From positions 42,059 through 106,058 of the forward strand of contig NZ_JARWQD010000106.1 in assembly GCF_029869545.1 (NCBI RefSeq): 64,000 nt of DNA, written 5' to 3'. Position 1 is the stretch's first letter. Each line of letters begins with the position of its first letter. This document shows positions 46,664 to 57,062 of the stretch, piece by piece. The position numbers and the translations under genes were made by a program. The notes under the pieces were generated by a model that was given only the letters and a program-made list of their open reading frames with translations, was not told the origin of the DNA and ran no database searches. The DNA is from Nocardia wallacei. Its GTDB lineage: Bacteria > Actinomycetota > Actinomycetes > Mycobacteriales > Mycobacteriaceae.

Positions 46664-47362
46664 TCAGCCCAGGCCCAGCACGCGCATGCGCTCGGCATGA
46701 CTGGCCTGCATGCGCTCGAACAGGGCGGCGATGCCGTTGAGGTCGCCGGTGGCGATGAGGACCAGTTCGGTGAGCTCGTCGCGCTGCGCCATCACGTACT
46801 GCGCCTGGGTGATCGCCTCACCCAGCAGCCGCCGCCCCCACAGGGTGAGCCGGTCGCGCTCGGACCGGCTCTCGGCGACGGTGCGGCGCACCTCCTCCAC
46901 CACGAATTCGGAATGGCTGGTCTCGGCCAGCACGTCGTGCACGACGGTGCCCACCTCGGGCGCCAGCGCATCGGCCAGCACGTTGTAGAAGTCGGCGGCG
47001 ATACCGTCGCCCACGTAGAACTTCACCATCGACTCGAGCCAGGTCGAGGGGTCGGTCGACGCGTGGTAGGCGTCCAGCGCGCGCACGAACGGCGCCATCG
47101 CGTCGAAGACGTCCACGCCGCGCGAGCGCAGCGCCTGCTCCAGCGTCTCGAAGTGCTCCATCTCCGCGGCGGCCATCTTGGCCACGGCCACCTTGCCGCG
47201 CAGCGTCGGCGAGAGCTTCGCCTCCTCGGCGAGCCGGTAGAACGCCGAGATCTCGCCGTAGGCGAGCACCGCGAAAAGGTCGAGGACACCGGGATGGTCG
47301 GCGGGGATACGGGCGTCGGTTCCGTTCGAGACGCCCAGCGCGGCAGACGGGTTTGCTCCCAT
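46664..47362 (-). CDS. Ferritin-like fold protein
   Basis: A 232-residue helical protein with ferritin-like metal-ligand patterns: DLFAVLAYGEISAFYRLAEE, KMAAAEMEHFETLEQALRSR and a later VLAETSHSEFVVEEVRR, giving Glu/His pairs suited to a diiron site. It resembles the actinobacterial ferritin-like proteins related to MiaE-type hydroxylases. The ATG at 47362 is preferred over an upstream in-frame start. A homologue is recalled in the same mycobacterial neighbourhood. Substrate unknown. Confidence 0.75.
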   Translation of the reverse strand: MGANPSAALGVSNGTDARIPADHPGVLDLFAVLAYGEISAFYRLAEEAKLSPTLRGKVAVAKMAAAEMEHFETLEQALRSRGVDVFDAMAPFVRALDAYHASTDPSTWLESMVKFYVGDGIAADFYNVLADALAPEVGTVVHDVLAETSHSEFVVEEVRRTVAESRSERDRLTLWGRRLLGEAITQAQYVMAQRDELTELVLIATGDLNGIAALFERMQASHAERMRVLGLG

Positions 47363-47403
47363 GCTCCCCACCCTAATAGGCGCGGCGGCGACCGTGTGAC
47401 CGG

Positions 47404-48471
47404 TCACGACCGATCCCGCAGAAACTTCTCGAGGTAGGTCCACGTGGTATCGCGGGCGGTCGGTCCGGTCAGGATGCCGAGGTGGCTGCCGGGCGCCGTT
47501 TCATAGCGCACCTCGCGGGCGCCGGTGAGCGTGACGGTGCCGTGTTCGACCGCCGCGGCGGGCGTGATCACGTCGCTCGGCCCGCCGACGAGCAGCACCG
47601 GCGCGGTGATGTCGGCCAGCGCGATGCTCGCGTCGTTGAGCCGCACCACGCCCTTTCCGATGTCGTTGGCCAGCATGAACCGGCTCCACAGCTGGTTGTA
47701 CAGCCGGCCCGGATAGCCGGGCATCCGCGCCTGGAAGCGATCGATGGTTTCCATCCGCCCCAGCGTCGCGCTGTCGGTGATGTTGGCAGCGATGAACATC
47801 GGGCGGCGCAGTTCGCGCTCCCACGAGGTGGCCCGGTACCCCAGCCGGGTCAGCGGCGCGGGCACCCCGCCCGCCGCGCGCACCAGGGTGGAGGTGGCCA
47901 GCCCGCGGGTGAGCCGGGCCATCGCCCGGACCTGCGGCACCCCGGTGACCTTGTCGTAGTCGAGCGGCGCGCCGACCGCGGTGATCGAGCGGATCGGCAG
48001 GGCGGCATCGGCGGCGGCGGTGAGCAGCGCCAGCACGCCGCCCAGCGACCAGCCGACGAGATCGACCGGCGCTCCCCCGCGATCGGCGCTGGCCGCCTGG
48101 ACCGCCCCCGGCAGGATGTCGTCGATCCAGTCCTCGAAGCCCATGCCCCGGTCGGCGAAGGTGATCTCGCCGTAGTCGATCACGTACGGGTGGCGACCCG
48201 CGTCGAGCAGGAAGCGCGCCAGGCTCTGATCCGGGCGCAGGTCGAAGCAGGTGGCGGGGGCGGCCAGCGGCGGAACGAGCAGCACCGCGGCGTCGTCTAC
48301 GGATGCGGCGGCATCGGCCGGTTCGGCGGCGGGCTCGAATCGCCGCAGCTGGCGATGCGGTTCGTCCCACAGCACCGTCGACGGGGTGGGGGCGGGCGCC
48401 TCGATGCCGTCGCCGAGGGTCAGGGCCCACATGTTGCGCGCGGCCGTTGTCACGGTGTCTGCCAGACTCAC
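47404..48471 (-). CDS. Alpha/beta hydrolase, PHA-synthase-like type
   Basis: A 355-residue alpha/beta hydrolase. The oxyanion/first strand VLLVPPLAAPATCFDLRPDQ, the nucleophile elbow VDLVGWSLGG (Ser in place of the Cys of true PHA synthases), the acid in VLLVGGPSDVI and the His in APGSHLGILTG are visible. DYGEITFADRGMGFEDWIDD resembles PhaC-like proteins. The GTG at 48471 is likely; a cluster of palindromes lies directly upstream. It is divergent from the helicase gene; function unknown (lipase or esterase). Confidence 0.8.
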   Translation of the reverse strand: MSLADTVTTAARNMWALTLGDGIEAPAPTPSTVLWDEPHRQLRRFEPAAEPADAAASVDDAAVLLVPPLAAPATCFDLRPDQSLARFLLDAGRHPYVIDYGEITFADRGMGFEDWIDDILPGAVQAASADRGGAPVDLVGWSLGGVLALLTAAADAALPIRSITAVGAPLDYDKVTGVPQVRAMARLTRGLATSTLVRAAGGVPAPLTRLGYRATSWERELRRPMFIAANITDSATLGRMETIDRFQARMPGYPGRLYNQLWSRFMLANDIGKGVVRLNDASIALADITAPVLLVGGPSDVITPAAAVEHGTVTLTGAREVRYETAPGSHLGILTGPTARDTTWTYLEKFLRDRS

Positions 48472-48952
48472 GCGCACCAACCTAACCCGTGACACGGTGT
48501 CACACATATGTGGTGTCGGACACCACACGCGCGGCGAAATCCGCCGCCTCGCGGTCGTACCGAATTCCCCGCGAGATCTGAATTGTGCTGTGCCGCAGGG
48601 CTCCACGGGCAGGGGAACGAGGGTATGCGGAAACGTCCGGCCTATTACCGCGGGAGATTCACGGGAGCCGGAATTCGGGGAGAAGAAGCTATCACGCTAC
48701 AATCTGTCTGGGCAACGGAAATTCACCCTCCTTGCGAGATCGATCGCGACCGGCAGGGGTCACCGCGGCCCACGGAAAATGTGCGCGCACCAGATCCGCA
48801 CCACCATTACGCCGCGCCAGGTCGATGCCATCCCGGTGTCCCGCAGCGGTCGAGGTGGGAACGACGGCGGATACGTGGTCGTCGCGGACCGCACGGGTCC
48901 GCCCCACGCCTCGTGCGCGCGAGATGCGAATTACACGAGGAAAGGCACGAAC
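48472..48952. other. 481-bp divergent region between hydrolase and rhlE
   Basis: The first 55 bp hold palindromic operators (48489-48527). The rest, before the helicase, is less GC-rich around 48680-48740 and would form a long 5' leader for rhlE if its promoter lies at the far end. Open frames here have weak coding character. Confidence 0.5.
48489..48527. promoter_or_regulatory. Cluster of three palindromes upstream of hydrolase gene
   Basis: GTGACAC-G-GTGTCAC (48489-48503), CACATATGTG (48503-48512) and TGTGGTGTC-G-GACACCACA (48509-48527). The first starts 18 bp upstream of the hydrolase GTG. The outer two share a GTGTC/GACAC core, suggesting a tandem operator for one dimeric repressor. Confidence 0.7.
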
Positions 48953-50908
<1,956 letters not shown>

Positions 50909-50953
50909 GCCGGAAGGCGCGCCCACATTTCCGGCGCGCCTCAACCACCTCAT

Positions 50954-51021
50954 TTCCGGCGTGTTCTTGGCCGGAATCCACCTTCATCCTGTACGGATTC
51001 CGGTCGAAAGCGCGGTGGGAA
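50954..51021. repeat. Dispersed palindromic unit, inverted pair (copies 5 and 6)
   Basis: Copy 5: TTCCGGC (50954-50960), loop GTGTTCTTG, GCCGGAA (50970-50976). Copy 6, degenerate and inverted, begins TTCCGGT at 50998 and runs to about 51020. The gap is again 21 bp, flanked by TCC and GGA as in the 20.9-kb pair. It lies between rhlE and the next gene and may end the rhlE transcript. Confidence 0.75.
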
Positions 51022-51072
51022 TTGGGTGGGTGGGGCGGGGGCTGGGGCGTACGATCCGATACCCTCGCTGGC

Positions 51073-52290
51073 GTGCTCGCACCTGAGCGGCGGACGCGCG
51101 CCGATATCCTTGCCGCAGTCGCGATCGCCGTGGTTGTGGCGGTCGCGGTGGTGGTCGTGTGGGTGAACAGCGATGCCCGCGCCACCACGTCCGAGCCTGC
51201 CGCGCGCGCGGTCACCCCGCCGACCACCGCGCTCGCGCTGCCGCAGGCGCTGCGCGAGCTGTGGCGCGAACCGGACGGCGCCAGCACCCGGGCCCTGTCG
51301 GCGAGCGGCGTCGCGATCACCGGCGACGGCGGCACCGTCACCGGTCGCGACCCGCAGACGGGCCAGCAGGTCTGGAAGTATCAGCGCGATCTGCCGCTGT
51401 GCGGCGTGGAGAGCCAGTTCGGCACCGTGATCGCCACCTATCGCGACGACCGCGGCTGCAGCCAGACCACGCTGCTGGCCGCCGACACCGGCGCCCGCCG
51501 CACCGCCCGCAGCAGCTATATGGACCGGCAGGTGACGCTGTCGGTGGACGGCACCTACACGCTGGCCCGCGGCTCGGACCGGCTGGAGGTATGGCGCTCG
51601 GATCTGGTCCGCACCCTCGAGTACGGCTATGTCGACGCGCCGATCAACGTCCGCACCCAGCCGCGCACCGATTGCACCCACCTGTCGGCCGCCTCCGGCA
51701 CCACCCGGCTGGCGGTCCTGGAACGCTGCCCCGGCGACGCCGCGAACCGCCTGACCGTGCTGAACCCCGCGCCCAAGGACAACACCGTGCCCGAGGAGTA
51801 CGGCTCGCACGTGCTCACCGAGCCGGGCGCCGCCTCGGACAAGGCCCGCGTGGTCGCGGTGTCGGACAACAGAATCGCGCTGTACCTGCCCGGAACCGAC
51901 ACCGCCGCACCGGAATTCGCCATCTTCGATCAGGGCGGCAATCCCGTCGGCTCGCACCGGCTCACCGCTCCCCTGGCCGACGGCATCACGACCACCCGGG
52001 TCGGCTCGGCCTTCCTGGTCTTCACCGGCAACAGCCTGATCGCGTTGAGCGCCACCACCTTCGACCCGCTCTGGACCGCCTCCGACGCACTGGGCAGTCC
52101 GGCCCTGATGGCCGGGCGGATTCTCATGCCGGTGGTCGACGGCATCGCCGTGGTGGATCCGGCCACCGGCGCACAGACCGACCGAATCCCGGTGCAGCGC
52201 AACAACTACCGCGGCGAGCCGATCTCGCTGTCGGTGACCGGATCCACCATCCTGGAGCGCCGCGGCACCGACCTCTACGCGCTCGGCTGA
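51073..52290 (+). CDS. Membrane-anchored beta-propeller-like protein (Rv3212-like)
   Basis: A 405-residue protein with an N-terminal membrane anchor (ILAAVAIAVVVAVAVVVVWV) and an extracytoplasmic domain of PQQ/WD-like repeats: ITGDGGTVTGRDPQTGQQVW, LSVDGTYTLARGSDRLEVW, GIAVVDPATGAQTDR. It has paired Cys residues. In mycobacteria a similar protein follows rhlE. Function unknown, probably cell-envelope. The GTG at 51073 is chosen, as residues further upstream are Gly/Trp-rich. Its 3' end overlaps the convergent PNPOx-like gene by 16 bp. Confidence 0.78.
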   Translation: MLAPERRTRADILAAVAIAVVVAVAVVVVWVNSDARATTSEPAARAVTPPTTALALPQALRELWREPDGASTRALSASGVAITGDGGTVTGRDPQTGQQVWKYQRDLPLCGVESQFGTVIATYRDDRGCSQTTLLAADTGARRTARSSYMDRQVTLSVDGTYTLARGSDRLEVWRSDLVRTLEYGYVDAPINVRTQPRTDCTHLSAASGTTRLAVLERCPGDAANRLTVLNPAPKDNTVPEEYGSHVLTEPGAASDKARVVAVSDNRIALYLPGTDTAAPEFAIFDQGGNPVGSHRLTAPLADGITTTRVGSAFLVFTGNSLIALSATTFDPLWTASDALGSPALMAGRILMPVVDGIAVVDPATGAQTDRIPVQRNNYRGEPISLSVTGSTILERRGTDLYALG

Positions 52291-52712
52291 TCGTCGTCCG
52301 CGGTGTGCACGGCCCGGCGCGGCTCGAACCAGGTCGCGCCCGCAGGATCGCCCGCCATGTTCCAGCTCCACGACACCGTCGGCGTGATGCGCAGGAAAAA
52401 GCCCGACCCCACCATTCCGGTGCGATCCACGGGCCCCCGGGCGCGGCCGTACACCCGTAGGCACCGGGGGACGAACGGATCGAAAGAGACCAGGTCGTCG
52501 AATACCAACGCGACCTGGTCGTTTCCGGCGGCCACATTCCGGAATTTCCGGGTGGCGAGCACCGACTCGCCGACACCCCCGACCCAGAATCCGCGTCCGT
52601 CGAATTCGCAGGCCAGCGGCACCACGTCCGGCTGCCCGTCCGGTGCGACCGTGGCCATTCTGACCAGCGGCTGAGAGCGGATGAAGGCTATTTCTTCCGA
52701 ATTGAAGGACAT
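52275..52712 (-). CDS. Pyridoxamine-phosphate-oxidase-like (PPOX) FMN/F420 protein
   Basis: A 145-residue split-barrel protein. It includes IAFIRSQPLVRMATVAPDGQ, PDVVPLACEFDGRGFWVGG and a WSWNM motif, typical of the PPOX-class FMN- or F420-binding proteins abundant in actinobacteria. The substrate is unknown. The ATG at 52712 is supported by MSFNSEEIAFI, and AGGAG-like sequence lies upstream. It is convergent with the propeller-protein gene and divergent from the ehu operon. Confidence 0.8.
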   Translation of the reverse strand: MSFNSEEIAFIRSQPLVRMATVAPDGQPDVVPLACEFDGRGFWVGGVGESVLATRKFRNVAAGNDQVALVFDDLVSFDPFVPRCLRVYGRARGPVDRTGMVGSGFFLRITPTVSWSWNMAGDPAGATWFEPRRAVHTADDDQPSA

Positions 52713-52890
52713 CGGCGGCTCCTCTCGGCTCGTTATCCACCCATTTTTTCGAAAGCACTGCAATTTCTTGGCATTTGTGTGAGGTTCGTCATAGGCGGTG
52801 CTGCCCGGTGCAGACTCCGCCGGAACGCCCGTGCACACCCTCGCACACGACCTCCGAGGACAGCACGGACAACTGAAGAGGAGTTCGGTG

Positions 52891-53778
52891 ATGAGGAAAT
52901 CCACGACAACAGGCACGCGAGGCCGCTGGTGGCGCATCGCGACCCTGGCGCTCGCGGTGGCCACGGTGGCCGCGACCGCCTGCGGCACCGGCGGTGGCGG
53001 ATCGGCCGCGGTGACCTACGAGGAGGCCAAGACCTCCGGAAAGATCAAGGTCGGTTTCGCGAACGAGGCACCGTGGTCGTTCCTGGACAAGGACGGCCAG
53101 CTGACCGGATACGCCCCCGAGGTGGCCCGGGTGGTGCTGAAGAATCTCGGAATCGATGAAATCGAGGGCGTGGTAACCGATTTCGATGGTCTCATCGACG
53201 GTGTGCGCGCCAACCACTACGCGTTCGTCGCGGCGGGCATGTTCATCAACAAGAAGCGCTGCGAGAGTTCGGCCTTCGCCGATCCGGACTACCAGGTGGG
53301 CTCGTCGTTCATGGTCCCGAAGGGAAATCCCAAGAGCATCAACAGATTCGAGGATATCGGGGGCGCGGGCGTGAAGATCGCCACGCTCGGCGGCGCGGTC
53401 GAGAACGGCTACGCCGAAAAGGCAGGCGTCCCGGGCAATCTCATCGAGCCGATGGCCAAGCAGGACGACATCCTGCGCGCCGTCCGCAACGGCGACGTGT
53501 ACGGCGCCGCCATCCTGGACGTGACCGCCCAGTGGCTGGTGAAGAACAACCCGGACGCCAACCTCGAGGTCACCCCGTCGTTCCAGGCCACCGACAAACC
53601 CGCGGTGGGCACCTTCAACTTCCGCATCGGCGACGACGCGTTCCGCGCCGACTTCAACCGCGAGCTGAAGAAGGTGCACGAGAGCGGCGAGTGGCTGCGG
53701 ATCGTCGAGAAATACGGGCTGACCAAGGCGAACGAGCCGACGCCCGCGATGACCACCGAGCAGTACTGCCAGTCCTGA
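52891..53778 (+). CDS. ehuB: ABC transporter substrate-binding lipoprotein, EhuB-like
   Basis: A 295-residue solute-binding lipoprotein (family 3 amino-acid type). The signal ends in VAATAC with the lipobox Cys near residue 31. KIKVGFANEAPWSFLDKDGQ, GVVTDFDGLIDGVRANHYAF, AAGMFINKKRCESSAFADPD and LGGAVENGYAEKAGVPG match EhuB, the ectoine/hydroxyectoine-binding protein. It delivers the ligand to the permease from outside the membrane. The ATG at 52891 follows AGAGGAG. It is first of four genes. Another polar amino acid or betaine cannot be excluded. Confidence 0.85.
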   Translation: MRKSTTTGTRGRWWRIATLALAVATVAATACGTGGGGSAAVTYEEAKTSGKIKVGFANEAPWSFLDKDGQLTGYAPEVARVVLKNLGIDEIEGVVTDFDGLIDGVRANHYAFVAAGMFINKKRCESSAFADPDYQVGSSFMVPKGNPKSINRFEDIGGAGVKIATLGGAVENGYAEKAGVPGNLIEPMAKQDDILRAVRNGDVYGAAILDVTAQWLVKNNPDANLEVTPSFQATDKPAVGTFNFRIGDDAFRADFNRELKKVHESGEWLRIVEKYGLTKANEPTPAMTTEQYCQS

Positions 53779-53787
53779 GCCGAGCCC

Positions 53788-54513
53788 GTGTCCGAGAATT
53801 TCGACACCTATCTGGAGCGGATCGCCGTCGGGCTGCCCTTCACGATCTGGGCGACGGTCGGCGGCATCGCGCTGACCGTCGTGCTGGCCTTCGCGGCCGG
53901 TATCGCGATGCTGTCGCGGTGGCGGCTGGTGCGCGCCGTCGCCCGGATCTACGTGGAGGGCTTCCGCGGCAGTTCCGAGGTGGTGCAGCTGTTCTTCTTC
54001 GCGGTGGCCGTCCCGATCTTCCTCGGGGTCCGGCTGGGCGCCACCGCGCAGAGCCTGCTGCTGGTCGGCATCGTCGTGCTCGGCCTCAACCACGGCGCCT
54101 ACGGGGCCGAAATCGTGCGCGGCGCAATAAGTTCCGTGCCGCAGACTCAGGTCGAGGGCGCGATCGCATTGAATTTCACCGAGCCGCAACGACTCTGGCG
54201 GGTGATCCTGCCGCAGGCGGTGGTCGAGATGCTGCCCTCCTTCAACAACCTGTTCATCCAGTTGCTGAAGGCCACGGCGATCCTGAGTTTCATCGCGGTC
54301 CCGGAGATCTTCAAGAAGGCCGACGAGTTGCGGGCGGTGCCCACCTTCGCCCGCGAGCTCGGCCTGATCTACGCGATGGAGCTGGTGCTGTATCTGCTGC
54401 TGGCGGTCGCCATCACGATCGTCATGCGGATCCTGGAACGACTGGCCGCCCGGCGGGTGGGGCGGGAGCCGCAGCGTCGGCGTAGCCGGCTGTCGATGAC
54501 GGTGGGTGCCTGA
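53788..54513 (+). CDS. ehuC: ABC transporter permease, EhuC-like
   Basis: A 241-residue permease of the amino-acid family with about five membrane helices: LPFTIWATVGGIALTVVLAF, VEGFRGSSEVVQLFFFAVAV (start of the conserved family motif) and the EAA loop ALNFTEPQRLWRVILPQA. It starts with GTG ten bases after ehuB and shares one base with ehuD (TGATG). With EhuD it forms the membrane channel. Confidence 0.88.
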   Translation: MSENFDTYLERIAVGLPFTIWATVGGIALTVVLAFAAGIAMLSRWRLVRAVARIYVEGFRGSSEVVQLFFFAVAVPIFLGVRLGATAQSLLLVGIVVLGLNHGAYGAEIVRGAISSVPQTQVEGAIALNFTEPQRLWRVILPQAVVEMLPSFNNLFIQLLKATAILSFIAVPEIFKKADELRAVPTFARELGLIYAMELVLYLLLAVAITIVMRILERLAARRVGREPQRRRSRLSMTVGA

Positions 54514-55190
54514 TGGAGAAATGGCGCTGGGACCGGTTTTTCGAGGCCTTCCCCTACATCTGGGACGGCTTGCTCGTCACCATCCAGTTCACGCTGCTCG
54601 GCTCGCTGGTCGCCTATGTGCTGGGGCTGGTGTTCGCCGTGATCCGCCGCATGCGCATCCCGGTGGTCGATCAAATACTGTGGGCCTTCATCGAATTCGT
54701 GCGCAGTACGCCGCTGCTGGTGCAGATCTTCGTGCTGTACTGGGTGGTCCGCCCCGAGCTGCTCGGCGGGCTGGAGACCGGCACGCAGCGGCTGATCGTC
54801 GGCGTCACCGCGCTCGGCGTGCACTACGCCTGCTACTGCGCCGAGGTGTACCGCGCGGGTATCGACGCGGTGCCCGCGACCCAGTGGGAGGCCGCGCGGG
54901 CCCTGAGCCTGCCCCGCACCCGCACCTGGACGGATGTGATTCTGCCGCAGGCGGTTCCGCGCGTGCTCCCGGCGCTGGGCAACTACACCATCGCGATGTT
55001 CAAGGAGGTGCCGCTGCTGTCGGCGATCGTCGTGCTCGACATGGTCTATCAGGTCAAGACCGAGTACGCGGCCGATACCGGCGGCGCCGGGCCGGAGGCG
55101 TGGCTGGCCGTCGGTCTCGTCTTCTTCGCGCTGAGCTATCCCTGCTCGATACTGGTACGAAAGTTGGAACGCCGTGTCGGAACTGTCTGA
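54513..55190 (+). CDS. ehuD: ABC transporter permease, EhuD-like
   Basis: A 225-residue permease: WDGLLVTIQFTLLGSLVAYV, FIEFVRSTPLLVQIFVLYWV and the EAA loop AARALSLPRTRTWTDVILPQ. About five membrane helices. It partners EhuC and overlaps the ATPase gene by 17 bp, showing tight coupling. The family imports polar amino acids and ectoines. Confidence 0.88.
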   Translation: MEKWRWDRFFEAFPYIWDGLLVTIQFTLLGSLVAYVLGLVFAVIRRMRIPVVDQILWAFIEFVRSTPLLVQIFVLYWVVRPELLGGLETGTQRLIVGVTALGVHYACYCAEVYRAGIDAVPATQWEAARALSLPRTRTWTDVILPQAVPRVLPALGNYTIAMFKEVPLLSAIVVLDMVYQVKTEYAADTGGAGPEAWLAVGLVFFALSYPCSILVRKLERRVGTV

Positions 55191-55998
55191 AAGCCCGGCC
55201 GTCGAGCCCGCCTCCGGCGACACGGGCACACCCATCATCCGCTTCACCGACGTGGTGAAGCGGTACGGCACCAATACCGTCCTCGACAACCTCGACTTCA
55301 GCGTCGCCCCAGGGGAATTCGTCACGCTGATCGGTCCCTCCGGCTCCGGTAAGACGACGATCCTGCGGCTGCTGATGACCATCGAGCGGGTCACCTCCGG
55401 CACCATCGAGGTGGGCGGCGACTATCTGACCCATATGCGCAAGGGCGAGCGTCTGGTCCCGGCGGACGAGGCCCATCTGCGCCGCGTGCGCCGTCGCATC
55501 GGCATGGTGTTCCAGCAGTTCAACCTGTTTCCGAACATGAACGTGCTGCGCAACGTCACCGAGGGCCCGGTGCGCAGCCTGGGCAAGCCGAAGGCCGAGG
55601 CCGAGGCGCGCGCCCGGGACCTGCTGGAGCTGGTCGGCCTGTCGGACAAGGTGAGCGCCCGGCCCACCCAGCTGTCCGGCGGGCAGCAGCAGCGGGTGGC
55701 GATCGCCCGGGCACTGGCGATGGACCCGGCGGTGCTGCTGCTGGACGAGGTGACCTCCGCTCTGGACCCGGAGTTGGTCAGCGGCATGCTGCACCTGCTC
55801 AAGGACATCGCCGCCACCACCGACATCACCTTCCTGTGCGTCACCCACGAGATGCAGTTCGCCCGCGACGTCTCCGACCGCGTGATGATGTTCGACAGCG
55901 GCCGCGTCATCGAACAGGGCGACCCGGAGCGAATCTTCACCGCCCCGGAAAACCAACGCACCCAAGACTTCCTGCGGGCGGTGCTGGACCGGCCGTAG
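55174..55998 (+). CDS. ehuA: ABC transporter ATPase, EhuA-like
   Basis: A 274-residue ATPase. Walker A GPSGSGKTT, Q-loop FQQFNLF, signature LSGGQQQR, Walker B VLLLDE and the switch His in CVTHEMQF are all present. VPADEAHLRRVRRRIGMVFQ resembles EhuA. It powers the EhuCD permease. It is the last gene of the four-gene unit; no ectoine-degradation genes follow, so imported ligand may serve as osmoprotectant rather than nutrient (inference). Confidence 0.92.
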   Translation: MSELSESPAVEPASGDTGTPIIRFTDVVKRYGTNTVLDNLDFSVAPGEFVTLIGPSGSGKTTILRLLMTIERVTSGTIEVGGDYLTHMRKGERLVPADEAHLRRVRRRIGMVFQQFNLFPNMNVLRNVTEGPVRSLGKPKAEAEARARDLLELVGLSDKVSARPTQLSGGQQQRVAIARALAMDPAVLLLDEVTSALDPELVSGMLHLLKDIAATTDITFLCVTHEMQFARDVSDRVMMFDSGRVIEQGDPERIFTAPENQRTQDFLRAVLDRP

Positions 55999-56160
55999 GT
56001 GGCATCACCGTTACCGTTGCACTGCAACGTATCTCGCCGGAGATGGCACAAAATCGCTGCGCGCAAGCATATGTGGGAAGTCCGACAACCATGTGCATCG
56101 GCGCTTCCACCAGCGCTACCTTCGCTCAGGCATCGGTTCGAGCTATGAGTTAGGAGTGCC

Positions 56161-57057
56161 ATGCGCATTCTCGTCACCGGCGCGACCGGCAATGTCGGCC
56201 GTCGCCTCGTTCACCGATTGGTCGATGCCGGGCAGGCGGTGCGGGCCATGACCCGCGCTCCGCGGACCGCGCACCTTCCGGCCGCGGTCGATGTGCGATA
56301 CGGGGACTTCGAGCAACCCGATACCTGGCCGGGGGTGCTGGAGGGCATCGAGCGCGTCTACCTGTTCCCACACATCTACGACGTCACCACGCCCGGCGGT
56401 CACTTCGTCGAGCAGGCGGCGCGGGCGGGCGTACGCCGGTTCGTGGTGCATTCCGCGGCCGCGGCCGGATTCACCGGCGACGAGCCCGCCGACCCGGCCC
56501 TGCGGTACCTGAGAGAACACCTGGCCGTCGAGCGGGACGCCCATCGACAGGTCGAGCAGTGGGTCGAGGCCACCGGGGTCGAATGGACGCATCTGCGCCC
56601 CGGCCTGCTGGCGGTCAACGCGCTGAGCTGGGCGGAGTCGATCCGCGCCGAGCGCGTCGTCCGGGAGCCGTACCCCACCTCCGGTTACCCGTGGGTGCAC
56701 GAGGCCGACATCGCCGAGGTCGCCGTGGCCGCCCTGCTGACCGACGCGCACCTCGGCGCGGCGTACACGCTCACGGGCCCCGCCAAGGTCACCCAGGCCG
56801 AGCAGGTCCGGGCCATCGCCGCGGCCATCGGCGAGGACATCCGATTCGACGAGCTGACTCCCCGGCAGGCGCGGGAACACTGGCTCCGCGAGGGATACCC
56901 GGCCGACTACGTCGACTGGATGCTCGAACTGCGGATCGACTCGATCGACGGCACCGGGTGCCTTCCACCCACCGATACTTTCCACCGCATCACCGGACGA
57001 GCGCCGCGCAGCTTCGCGCAGTGGGCCGCCGATCACCGAGCCGACTTCCGGAGGTAG
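56161..57057 (+). CDS. NmrA-like NAD(P)-binding protein
   Basis: A 298-residue atypical short-chain reductase. The Rossmann motif TGATGNVGRRLVHRLVDAG starts at residue 6; RFVVHSAAAAGF and YPWVHEADIAEVAVAALL fit NmrA/azoreductase-like proteins. Some act as redox sensors rather than enzymes. The ATG follows TTAGGAG. It is five bases upstream of a paralogue, so the two arose by tandem duplication and are co-expressed. Confidence 0.85.
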   Translation: MRILVTGATGNVGRRLVHRLVDAGQAVRAMTRAPRTAHLPAAVDVRYGDFEQPDTWPGVLEGIERVYLFPHIYDVTTPGGHFVEQAARAGVRRFVVHSAAAAGFTGDEPADPALRYLREHLAVERDAHRQVEQWVEATGVEWTHLRPGLLAVNALSWAESIRAERVVREPYPTSGYPWVHEADIAEVAVAALLTDAHLGAAYTLTGPAKVTQAEQVRAIAAAIGEDIRFDELTPRQAREHWLREGYPADYVDWMLELRIDSIDGTGCLPPTDTFHRITGRAPRSFAQWAADHRADFRR

Positions 57058-57062
57058 AGATC

